The notes below the pieces were generated by a model. That model was not told where the DNA came from. It saw nothing but the letters and a program-made list of their open reading frames with translations, and did no database searches. From contig JAFPYK010000111.1 in NCBI GenBank assembly GCA_017412265.1, forward strand, positions 1 to 6,555: DNA of 6,555 bases, in the 5' to 3' direction. This DNA is from Lachnospiraceae bacterium. GTDB lineage: Bacteria > Bacillota > Clostridia > Lachnospirales > Lachnospiraceae. Positions 1-6,555 of this stretch are shown here, piece by piece. Each line of letters opens with the position of its first letter. The first letter of the stretch is position 1. The position numbers and the translations under genes were made by a program.

Positions 1-1197
1 AAAAGCAACTCTCTCCTCTACAGCCTCCGAAAACGAATACGAGCTGAATGCAGGATCCCAGTTCCCGTGAACATCTTTTGCGTGGGCAACTGCCGCAGCC
101 AGATTCGTCCGGTTTTTGAGACTTTCCAGAATGGTCTGCATATAGAGCTTTTCACCGTAGAACGTTACCGACTCGGAATATCCATCCATCGCCTCAACAC
201 CATTTGCGCGTAAGGGCTTGCAGATGCCGTCCGTTGCCATGCCAAGACAGATACCGGCGTAGACGAAGCTGTCCGGTGCGGAAGTATTCATATGATTCAC
301 GATACATTGTCCGCTGACATAAGAATAATCGCTCCCTCTGATCGCATCAGCATACATGCCAAATGGCCCATTCTTCCACTGCGTATCCTCCCTGGTGATG
401 CCGGTGCTGGTTGACAGACAGAGATAAGAGCAGTTTGCCTTGCTGGTATAGTCGCCGCCGCTCCCCTCATAATCGGTGGAACCATGCGAATCCAGCATTA
501 CCAGGGCACAATTCTCCATGGCCGATGCGATATGATCGATCGTAGCGTTCTCCATCGTAAAACGATAATCGGAAGAGCCTCCGGTCGCTTCGCTGAGAGA
601 GGCCCACATGCTCTTGTAGTAAGGGGAATAAGTGAGAAAATCACTGTCCTTGTAATCGGAATTGCTCTCCCAGAACGGCTGAATCAGACCGATCTCGACA
701 GATCCCGGCGTGATCGTGTTGACCGAAGCTTCTTTTCTCAGACCGGCTGAAAAAGCCTCTGCCTCCGCTTCGATCCTCCTCATCTCTTCTCTTGACATCT
801 GATCCGTCGTATGATGCCGCTTAGCCTCCATTCTGGGGCTGTAGCAGCAGGGAATGCCCACCGTTGTCTGCCAGACCAGAAAATCGCCGTTTCTCTGAAG
901 CGAGCCTTGTACATACGTCTTCGAGCTCTGAACTGCCTCGATCACAGCCGGAACCATGGCGGCATAATCTTCTTCCGTCAGCTGTCCGGTGCTCACCTTC
1001 ATCGTGCTCGCGGCGGAAGCTTCCACTTCCGAAATCCGGGCAAATACATCCCGGTCCAGCAGTGCATGATCGGCTTCCGTATAGACATAGTTTTTCTCTC
1101 GGCTGCTTCCCTCTGCCTTCGCCGCGGCACCCTACAGTCCTGCCGTCAAGATCAGCCCCAGCAACAGGGGCAGTAACCATTTCACAAGATTCTTCAT
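1..1197 (-). pseudogene. Exported clan CD cysteine peptidase-like protein, in-frame amber stop in signal peptide, 3' end outside window
   Basis: Read from ATG at 1197 to the left edge, this frame gives 399 codons with one interruption: TAG at codon 22 (1134-1132). Codons 1-21 form a signal peptide start (MKNLVKW, then a Leu-rich core ending LILTAGL). Directly after the stop comes GAAAKAEG, which offers Ala-x-Ala cleavage sites, so the stop sits between the hydrophobic core and the cleavage region. The remaining 377 codons are open. Around residues 231-239 a hydrophobic strand leads into DSHG (His238), and around 311-319 another leads into AGICLG (Cys317). These resemble the His-Gly and Ala/Gly-x-Cys catalytic dyad of clan CD peptidases (clostripain C11, gingipain C25, caspases). 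The following GVEAMDGYSESVTF segment also fits the strand after the catalytic Cys in such folds. The start is supported by AGGGTG five bases upstream and by an in-frame TAG four codons before it. No ATG, GTG or TTG with a good ribosome site follows the stop closely; the next in-frame Met is codon 66 (1002), which would lose the export signal. The gene is certain, the peptidase fold is likely, and true loss of function is unproven. Confidence 0.72.
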
Positions 1198-1202
1198 AGT
1201 AT

Positions 1203-1208
1203 CACCCT
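1203..1208 (-). promoter_or_regulatory. Ribosome binding site of the exported protein gene
   Basis: On the minus strand the sequence reads AGGGTG, then ATACT, then the ATG at 1197. The match to the anti-Shine-Dalgarno sequence is moderate and the 5-base spacing is acceptable. It supports 1197 as the start, and so places the amber codon inside the translated signal peptide. Confidence 0.6.
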
Positions 1209-1259
1209 ACAAATGTATCAACAATAACTGCAGTTCATGGATATTCGCTGATTTCTCAT

Positions 1260-1288
1260 ATTATCCCCTATCAAAACTGAAAATGCAA
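1260..1288 (-). promoter_or_regulatory. Sigma-A type promoter of the exported protein gene
   Basis: On the minus strand there is TTGCAT (1288-1283), a 17-base spacer, and GATAAT (1265-1260). Both boxes are close to the TTGACA/TATAAT consensus and the spacing is optimal. Transcription would start near 1253, leaving a leader of about 55 bases with no obvious riboswitch or attenuator. The -35 box begins at the last base of the addA terminator stem, so the two transcription units are packed tightly. The gene therefore need not depend on read-through from addBA. Confidence 0.6.
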
Positions 1289-1324
1289 TGGGGCTGTCGC
1301 AATCGTTTCGTGCGACAGCCCCAT
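1288..1324 (-). terminator. Rho-independent terminator of the addB-addA operon
   Basis: A perfect 14-bp stem, ATGGGGCTGTCGCA (1288-1301) against TGCGACAGCCCCAT (1311-1324), closes a 9-base loop. It begins 52 bases after the addA stop codon. In the minus direction the stem is followed by TGCATTTTCAGTTTTGAT, a broken but T-rich tail. In the plus direction the next bases are not T-rich, which argues for minus-strand use. The stem is strong enough to stop transcription even with an imperfect tail. Confidence 0.8.
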
Positions 1325-1375
1325 GTTGTGTCATACTCCCTGCATCTTCTCCGGACTCCTGTTGGCTCACCGGCC

Positions 1376-4300
1376 TCACAGCCGGATCGTCTCACCAAGC
1401 CGCACCGAATAGATGATGCACTCCTTGACCGGCTTGCCGGTCGCCTTCTCAAGCGCCTCCGCATAGAGCTCCAGCTGCCTGTGATACTTCTCCCGCAGGT
1501 AGTCCTCGCCGCCATGCTCGGGCACCCGGTCAGTCTTGTAGTCGACCACCACAAGCCCGTCCTCCTCCTCGAAGAACGCATCGATGATTCCCTGCACCAT
1601 GACCATCTCCGAGCTGCCGCAGCCCGGCAGGATCTCCTCAGCAGGCACACCCATGACAAATGGCTGCTCCTTGTGCACATGTCCCCGCGCCATCCGTTTC
1701 GCGAGGTCCGAAGAGACGAACTTCCAGATCCGGTAAGGCTTCACGGCGGCCAGCTCCTCTGCACTCAAGAACCCCTGAGAGACGATTGCGTCAAGCGCCG
1801 CGTCCATCTCCTCGCGGGTCATATCCTCCGTCCAGGTAAGCACCTCGAAGATCTTGTGATAGACCGTGCCGAGGGCTGCGCCGCGGATCTCCTCGTCTGC
1901 CTCCTCATCCTCTCTCATGAAGCGTGGAAGCGGCGTCTCGAACATCTGCGCGTCGGCCTGCTCATAGATGCTCTCCTCTCGGTCGGCCATCTTAAGCTCC
2001 GACACGGAGAAACGCACCGGGATCTGCCGTCCGGCCGTCTCCGACGGCCTCCGGAGAAGCTCCTCGATCTGCGCCTGCAGCGTCGGATCGCCCTGTTCCT
2101 CCCCGCGGCGCGCGTCGATGTACGCCCTCGCCTGGGCAAGCCTTACCCTGCGGGCCTCCCGCTCGCTCTCCGACGATGCCAGCAGCTCTTCTCTGGTAAT
2201 CCGCGTCACCCGAAGGTCCACGCCGGCGTCTCCCGCCGCCGCGATCCGCAAAAGATCGCGGTAGTTCTGGCAGCTGCGGATCAGCTCCGCCGGGAGCCTG
2301 CCCCTGCAGTGCGCCGCAACCAGCTCCGGCAGGAATTGCTTCTCCTTGTCCTTGTCTTTCTCCTTGTCCTTCTTCTTCTCCTCGCAGCCGACCAGGATCA
2401 GCTTCTCCTTTGCCCGCGTCATCGCCACGTAGAGCACGCGAAGCTCCTCGCCGAAGTCCTGAATCCGCAGCTCTTCCGCAAGTGCGTTGCGTACCGGGGA
2501 CGGACGCTCGATCCGAAGCTCCGGATCCCGGAAGACCGGTGCGATCCCGTAATCCGGATGCACCAGGACCTGCGCGTTTTCATCCGACAGGTTGTACTTC
2601 TTCTCCAGCCCTGCAACGAATACGATCGGGAACTCCAGACCCTTGCTCTTATGGATGCTTAAGATCAGGACACTGTCGCGCCCCTCGCCTGCCGGATCCG
2701 CCTCCCCGTAATCCATCTCATATTTGTGCATCTGCTCGATGTACTGCACGAAATGGAACAGTCCGCGGCTGCCGCCGGCTTCCGAGGCCACGGCTTTCTC
2801 CGAGAGCATCCGGAGATTGCGCATGCGTCTCTCCCCGCCGGGAAGCGCGCGCACATACCGGTCATACCCGGTCACACGGAAGATCTCATCAATCATCTCA
2901 TGCACCCGCAAGTACGGCACCCGCTCGCGAAGCCCGCCGAGAAGTGCGAGGAAATCCCTGCATTTCTCCCGGCAGCTCCCCTCCGGGGCATTGTCTGCGA
3001 AATGAATCAGCGCGCCGTAATAATCCGACTCCCGGTCGAAGATCCGGATGGCGGCAAGCTCCGGCTCCGTGAAGCCGAACATTCCCTTAAGCACTGCGGC
3101 AAGCGCGATATCCTGGCGGGGGTTGTCGATCACCTGCAGCATAGAGAGCAGGGTGCGCACCTCCACCGCGGAGAAGTATCCCTTACCGGTATCCGCGTAC
3201 GCCGCGATTCCCTCTCTCTGCAGAGTGTCTGTGAATACCTCCGCCCAGCCGCTCATCGTCCTGAGCAGGATCGCGATGTCACCGCAGACCGCCGGGCGAT
3301 AGGCCCCGGCCTTGCGGTCGTAGACACGGATCCCGCTCTCCGGATCGGTCAGCTCCCGGATCTTTGCCGCGATCACCTTCGCCTGCAGCTCCCGGTCCGA
3401 GAGAACGTCTACGACCGGGGACTCCGGCAGGCCCGTCTCAAAGGCCTCCTCCTGCGCGTCGGTCAGAAGCAGCAGCTCGCACGAATCAGAGATGCGCTCC
3501 TCGGTCGGCGGATACTCTCCCCCGCCGTAAAGGGCGTGGTCATCGTCATACAGGATTCCGCCGATCTCAGGACGCATCAGGCGCCGGAACACCGCGTTGA
3601 CCGGCTCCAGCACCGCGTCCTTGCGGCTGCGGAAATTGCTGCGCAGGTCGACGCGCACGTGGTCGGTCTGCGGCTCCGCTTCCGGAACCAGGTGCTCATA
3701 GGAAGCATATTTGTCCAGAAAGAGCTTCGGCCTCGCCATCCGGAACCGGTAGATGCTCTGCTTGACGTCACCCACCATGAACAAGTTTGAAGGTCCAAAT
3801 CCTTCTACAACAGTAGAATCCCTTGAAATCGAGCTTAAGATGTACTCCTGCACCAGATTGGAGTCCTGATATTCATCGATATAGATCTCCTCAAACTGCC
3901 GCCGGTACTCCTCCGCAGCCTCCTTCGGCCGGATCCCGCTCCCGCTCTCGTCAGGCTCACACAAGATCTCCAGCGCGAAATGCTCCAGATCCGAGAAGTC
4001 CGCCACATGCCGCTCCTGCTTCGTCTCCTGCATCCGCAGGAAGAACTCCTCCGTGAGCGCCACCAGGCCCTCCATCGGTCCACGCATCGCCTGCAGGTCC
4101 GCATGGATCTCCTCTGCAGAAGCCGGGAAGAAGTCCTCCTTCAGGTCCTTCAGCTTCTCTTTGTAGCTGTCCCGCAGTGCTTTGACGAGTTCCCGCTTCT
4201 CCGGGTCAAACCCCTTCTTTCTGCTGAGTGATGCAAATTTATCGGTAAATGCCTGCAGCCTCTCCGCCAGCTCATCGTAGGTCTCACAGGCGCAGAGCCT

Positions 4301-5068
4301 TGCGATCTCGTCCCGTTCCGGCAGAAGCACCGGCAGAAAGATCTCCGGCCCGTCCGCCTCCTCTGCGATCCTGCAGGCAAGCTCCGAGTACACCGCGATG
4401 CCCTCCAGCCGCATCTTCGCAAGATCCATCAGCACTTTCATCCAGGAAGCATCCGCCGGATCCTCCGAGAACATGGCCAGCCGGTCCCTCAGCCATTTCA
4501 CCGGCCAGGGATCCGAAAGCGCCGCATGGTACAGGCCAAGCACCGCCTCTTCTGCCCTCTTATCGTTGCGCATCGGGCAGAACCGCTCGACATAGGCCAG
4601 GAACTTCGCGTCCTCCGCCTGATAATGCTCCTCCAGGATCTCCTCGAGCACTTCATGCTCCATCAGCTTCAGCTCGGCGTCATCCACCACACGAAACGCC
4701 GGATCCAGCGACGTCTCCGCGAAATGTTCCCGCACCACCTGCAGGCAAAAGCTGTCGATCGTCTGGATGTTCGCATTTGCCAGGAGCATCTCCTGCTTCT
4801 GCAGGTGCCGGTTGCCCGGCTGCTCCGTCAGCTTCGCAAGCAGCGCCTCGCGGATCCGGTCCTTCATCTGCGACGCGGCGGCGCGGGTAAATGTCACGAC
4901 CAGCAGCCGGTCCAGGTCCAGCGGATGCACCGGATCGGTCACCTTGCGGATGATGCGCTCCACCAAAACCGCAGTCTTGCCGGAGCCCGCCGCCGCGGAG
5001 ACCAGGATGCTTCGTCCCCGCAGGTCAAGCACCTTCTTCTGTTCTTCTGTCCAACGAACTTCACTCAT
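1376..5068 (-). CDS. addA: AddA, ATP-dependent helicase-nuclease subunit A
   Basis: AddA is the 3'-5' helicase and one of the two nucleases of AddAB, the Bacillota counterpart of RecBCD. The complex resects double-strand breaks and leaves 3' tails for RecA. The product is 1230 residues, close to the ~1232 of Bacillus subtilis AddA. Superfamily 1 helicase motifs appear in order: Walker A SAAAGSGKT (24-32), motif Ia VVTFTRAAASQMK (57-69), TIDSFC (103-108), Walker B IDEYQDS (397-403), motif III with GDVKQSIYRFR (433-443), motif IV DLRSNFRS (474-481), motif V SIHKSKGLEFP (804-814) and motif VI YVAMTRAKEK (880-889). The C-terminal RecB-family nuclease shows His1071, GIID with Asp1163, DYKT with Asp1176 and Lys1178, and Gln1198 in YHRQLELY; all expected residues are present. 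I chose ATG 5068 because AGGAG lies 7 bases upstream and homologues begin a few residues before RWTEEQ; the longer frame to 5245 merely crosses addB. The start overlaps the addB stop by 8 bases, suggesting coupled translation. Oddities are a Lys/Asp/Glu run at 896-910 and an AT-rich codon patch at 414-427. Confidence 0.97.
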   Translation of the reverse strand: MSEVRWTEEQKKVLDLRGRSILVSAAAGSGKTAVLVERIIRKVTDPVHPLDLDRLLVVTFTRAAASQMKDRIREALLAKLTEQPGNRHLQKQEMLLANANIQTIDSFCLQVVREHFAETSLDPAFRVVDDAELKLMEHEVLEEILEEHYQAEDAKFLAYVERFCPMRNDKRAEEAVLGLYHAALSDPWPVKWLRDRLAMFSEDPADASWMKVLMDLAKMRLEGIAVYSELACRIAEEADGPEIFLPVLLPERDEIARLCACETYDELAERLQAFTDKFASLSRKKGFDPEKRELVKALRDSYKEKLKDLKEDFFPASAEEIHADLQAMRGPMEGLVALTEEFFLRMQETKQERHVADFSDLEHFALEILCEPDESGSGIRPKEAAEEYRRQFEEIYIDEYQDSNLVQEYILSSISRDSTVVEGFGPSNLFMVGDVKQSIYRFRMARPKLFLDKYASYEHLVPEAEPQTDHVRVDLRSNFRSRKDAVLEPVNAVFRRLMRPEIGGILYDDDHALYGGGEYPPTEERISDSCELLLLTDAQEEAFETGLPESPVVDVLSDRELQAKVIAAKIRELTDPESGIRVYDRKAGAYRPAVCGDIAILLRTMSGWAEVFTDTLQREGIAAYADTGKGYFSAVEVRTLLSMLQVIDNPRQDIALAAVLKGMFGFTEPELAAIRIFDRESDYYGALIHFADNAPEGSCREKCRDFLALLGGLRERVPYLRVHEMIDEIFRVTGYDRYVRALPGGERRMRNLRMLSEKAVASEAGGSRGLFHFVQYIEQMHKYEMDYGEADPAGEGRDSVLILSIHKSKGLEFPIVFVAGLEKKYNLSDENAQVLVHPDYGIAPVFRDPELRIERPSPVRNALAEELRIQDFGEELRVLYVAMTRAKEKLILVGCEEKKKDKEKDKDKEKQFLPELVAAHCRGRLPAELIRSCQNYRDLLRIAAAGDAGVDLRVTRITREELLASSESEREARRVRLAQARAYIDARRGEEQGDPTLQAQIEELLRRPSETAGRQIPVRFSVSELKMADREESIYEQADAQMFETPLPRFMREDEEADEEIRGAALGTVYHKIFEVLTWTEDMTREEMDAALDAIVSQGFLSAEELAAVKPYRIWKFVSSDLAKRMARGHVHKEQPFVMGVPAEEILPGCGSSEMVMVQGIIDAFFEEEDGLVVVDYKTDRVPEHGGEDYLREKYHRQLELYAEALEKATGKPVKECIIYSVRLGETIRL

Positions 5069-6555
5069 CTTCCGGCTCCTCTCTCCCGGCCATCCACTCC
5101 AGGACCTGCGCCTTATCCGCCTTCTCAAGCATCCGGTAGCGGAAATCTCCCATCCTCCGGTCAAACCCGCAGACAGCCCGGTACGCGCAGTGGCTGCACG
5201 CATTGTCATCCGCCGACAGGCTGTACTGGTAAGGCATCGCCGCATTGCTGCCCTGAAGGATCTCTTTGCCGAAGCGCGTCAGGTTCTCATCGGTCCGCCT
5301 GAGAATGTGCGACAGGCCGATCTCCGATACCACCTCGGTTCCCTTCTGGGCGAGCGTCCTGCTCTTGGTCGTCGTCACCGGAACTACCGCCGAGCTCACG
5401 CTCTCGGCCAGTTCCTCTCCAACGCCCAGCTCGCGATCCAGCGCCGTCAGCACCCCGGGTGTCTCATTAAGCAGGCCGTTCGGCCGCAGTTCCCGCAGAT
5501 ACGCGTCCTCTGCCTGCTCTTCGGTCTTATTCTTCACAAACGGGTCCTGCATCTGGTAGTACAGGAATCCCGCCGGTCGAGTCTCCTCATTCTCCATCCG
5601 CGCCTCGTGCGCGAGGGCGCCCTTCAGATACACCGGCAGCTGCATCTGCAGCCCCGCGTACATCCGCGCCCAGTCATATTTCTCGCTTCCGGTCTTATAA
5701 TCAATCACCTTGACGTACAGTTTCTCTCCTACCCTGGCCGTATCAATCCGGTCGATCTGCCCCCGAAGCGTCAGCCTCCTGCCCTCGCCGAGGTCATAGC
5801 TCAGCTCCGGAATCCGGTCGAATCCGGCCTCAAACGCGGCGGGCTCAAACTCGCCCTGCGCCACTTGCCGGCACAGGACCTTCATCGTCCGCAGGAAGGA
5901 ATTCTCAAGCCGCGCGGCCAGATGCTCGCTGCGGCTGTCCTTGTGGAACAGGCCCTCCCCGTAGTTCTCAACCGCCTCCGAGAGAGCCGCCCTCGCAAGC
6001 GCGTCTCTCTTCTCATCCGACAGCTCGCCCCAGGAGAGCCCCTCCCTCCTGCAGGCCTGTCCGAAGCGCTCCGCCGCGTCATGCAGCACATTCCCCAGGT
6101 CCAGCGCCCGAACCTCGTACTCCTCGCGCTCCGCAAGCCTCAGCCCGAAATTCGCGAAATACTTAAACGGGCAGGCCGCATACTGCGTAAGGCCAGTCAC
6201 ACTTCCGTGCAAATGAGTCCCGTACAGAAGCTCTGCGTCCGCCGGCGCCAAAGGCTCTGCTGCGCCGCTGTAGAAGACGCCCTCCAGAAGCCGGTCCAGC
6301 TCGTCCTCCCGGCCGTGCCGAAGGTAATAGCGCACCAGCTCCGGAGTCAGCGAATCCCTCGCCTCCTCCGGCTTCTTCATCTCCTCCGCCAGGAATCCCA
6401 GCCCGTCGTCGCCCCGCAGCCGGTAGGATACCTCCTTCGCCCGCGCGGCGTCCTCCTCGGTCTTAAGTCCCGGGAAGATCAGCCGGATCTTCGCGATCAC
6501 TGCGGAAGGATTGAGCGCCTTCCCGCTGCTGTCCGTCTGCGACAGGAACAGGTGC
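5061..6555 (-). CDS. addB: AddB, helicase/nuclease subunit B, C-terminal ~497 residues (start outside window)
   Basis: AddB is the partner of AddA; in characterised complexes it contributes a second nuclease, a helicase-like body that reads Chi, and an iron-sulphur cluster that holds the nuclease domain to DNA ends. Only the C-terminal part is here. The frame is open to the right edge (first codons read HLFLSQTDSSGKA), and by comparison with ~1166 residues in B. subtilis about 670 residues, including the Walker A region, are missing. Numbered from the first visible codon, the cluster ligands are Cys128 (in YAACPFKYF) and Cys453, Cys456, Cys462 (C-x2-C-x5-C in CSHCAYRAVC). Spacing matches B. 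subtilis AddB: 325 residues between first and second Cys here, about 320 there. The nuclease shows His158 (VLHDAAERF), Asp268 (GQIDRID), DYKTG with Asp285 and Lys287, and Gln303/Gln305 in LQMQLPVYL. All active-site residues are intact. The GTG at 6500 is internal Val, not the start. The stop TGA lies within the first codons of addA, so the order is addB then addA. Confidence 0.96.
   Translation of the reverse strand, partial: HLFLSQTDSSGKALNPSAVIAKIRLIFPGLKTEEDAARAKEVSYRLRGDDGLGFLAEEMKKPEEARDSLTPELVRYYLRHGREDELDRLLEGVFYSGAAEPLAPADAELLYGTHLHGSVTGLTQYAACPFKYFANFGLRLAEREEYEVRALDLGNVLHDAAERFGQACRREGLSWGELSDEKRDALARAALSEAVENYGEGLFHKDSRSEHLAARLENSFLRTMKVLCRQVAQGEFEPAAFEAGFDRIPELSYDLGEGRRLTLRGQIDRIDTARVGEKLYVKVIDYKTGSEKYDWARMYAGLQMQLPVYLKGALAHEARMENEETRPAGFLYYQMQDPFVKNKTEEQAEDAYLRELRPNGLLNETPGVLTALDRELGVGEELAESVSSAVVPVTTTKSRTLAQKGTEVVSEIGLSHILRRTDENLTRFGKEILQGSNAAMPYQYSLSADDNACSHCAYRAVCGFDRRMGDFRYRMLEKADKAQVLEWMAGREEPEDE
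5076..5080 (-). promoter_or_regulatory. Ribosome binding site of addA
   Basis: AGGAG on the minus strand sits 7 bases before the ATG at 5068, inside the last codons of addB. It fixes the addA start and rules out the longer frame reaching back to 5245. Confidence 0.75.

Noticed and set aside
1132..1134. Programmed stop-codon read-through or pyrrolysine insertion at the amber codon
   Set aside because: No read-through context or insertion element is evident downstream, and a non-standard residue in a signal peptide has no clear purpose. Kept only as a remote option in the finding.
821..1180. 119-codon minus-strand open frame that passes over the amber codon in another frame
   Set aside because: It is out of frame with the signal peptide and the peptidase-like region and has no family-like features. 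Joining it would need two frameshifts, while one substitution explains the data.
1198..1259. Riboswitch or attenuator in the leader of the exported protein gene
   Set aside because: The leader is only about 55 bases and shows no stable hairpin or known motif.
1325..1375. Tiny open frame between addA and its terminator (ATG CAG GGA GTA TGA, after GGAG)
   Set aside because: Four codons in the short 3' untranslated stretch; it is probably chance.
1283..2662. 459-codon open frame on the plus strand opposite addA
   Set aside because: It is antisense to the complete, motif-rich AddA nuclease half, is rich in Arg/Leu/His as expected from reverse-reading GC-rich codons, and begins inside the terminator hairpin.
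2726..3790. 354-codon open frame on the plus strand opposite addA
   Set aside because: Same shadow effect; no recognisable motif or convincing ribosome site, and it covers the conserved helicase core.
5069..5245. Longer addA start at 5245
   Set aside because: The extra 59 residues are Arg-rich out-of-frame reading of addB and are absent from the family; AGGAG before 5068 gives the right start.
6498..6500. GTG as addB start
   Set aside because: The frame continues upstream to the window edge with AddB-like sequence, and a start here would remove more than half the expected protein.

Overview
The window looks like a chromosomal fragment from a fairly GC-rich member of the Clostridia (Bacillota), possibly Lachnospiraceae-like. 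This rests on the AddAB-type (not RecBCD) recombination nuclease, the protein sequence style and strong AGGAG-type ribosome binding sites. It is an inference, and no marker in the window fixes the taxon. Every gene I can support lies on the minus strand, so the window reads right to left.

Right part (5061-6555): the C-terminal ~497 residues of AddB, whose start lies beyond the right edge. The fragment holds the RecB-family nuclease domain and all four cysteines of the iron-sulphur cluster. Middle (1376-5068): a complete 1230-residue AddA helicase-nuclease with all UvrD-like motifs and its C-terminal nuclease site. The two genes overlap by 8 bases and are surely one operon. Together the proteins form the AddAB complex, which unwinds and resects double-strand breaks and prepares 3' single strands for RecA. 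A perfect 14-bp hairpin 52 bases after addA ends the operon.

Left part (1-1290): a separate unit begins immediately after, with a -35 box touching the foot of the addA terminator hairpin. It drives a lower-GC gene for an exported protein of at least 399 codons that runs off the left edge. The downstream part has a His-Gly and a Gly-x-Cys motif, each preceded by a hydrophobic strand, as in clan CD cysteine peptidases (clostripain, gingipain, caspase relatives). Codon 22, inside the signal peptide, is an amber stop (TAG), while the remaining 377 visible codons are open. The gene is therefore a very recent pseudogene, a recoded gene, or carries a sequencing error. I consider this the most interesting point in the window.

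No tRNA, rRNA, insertion sequence, CRISPR array or phage feature was seen. Long open frames on the plus strand opposite addA and addB are by-products of GC-rich codon use.
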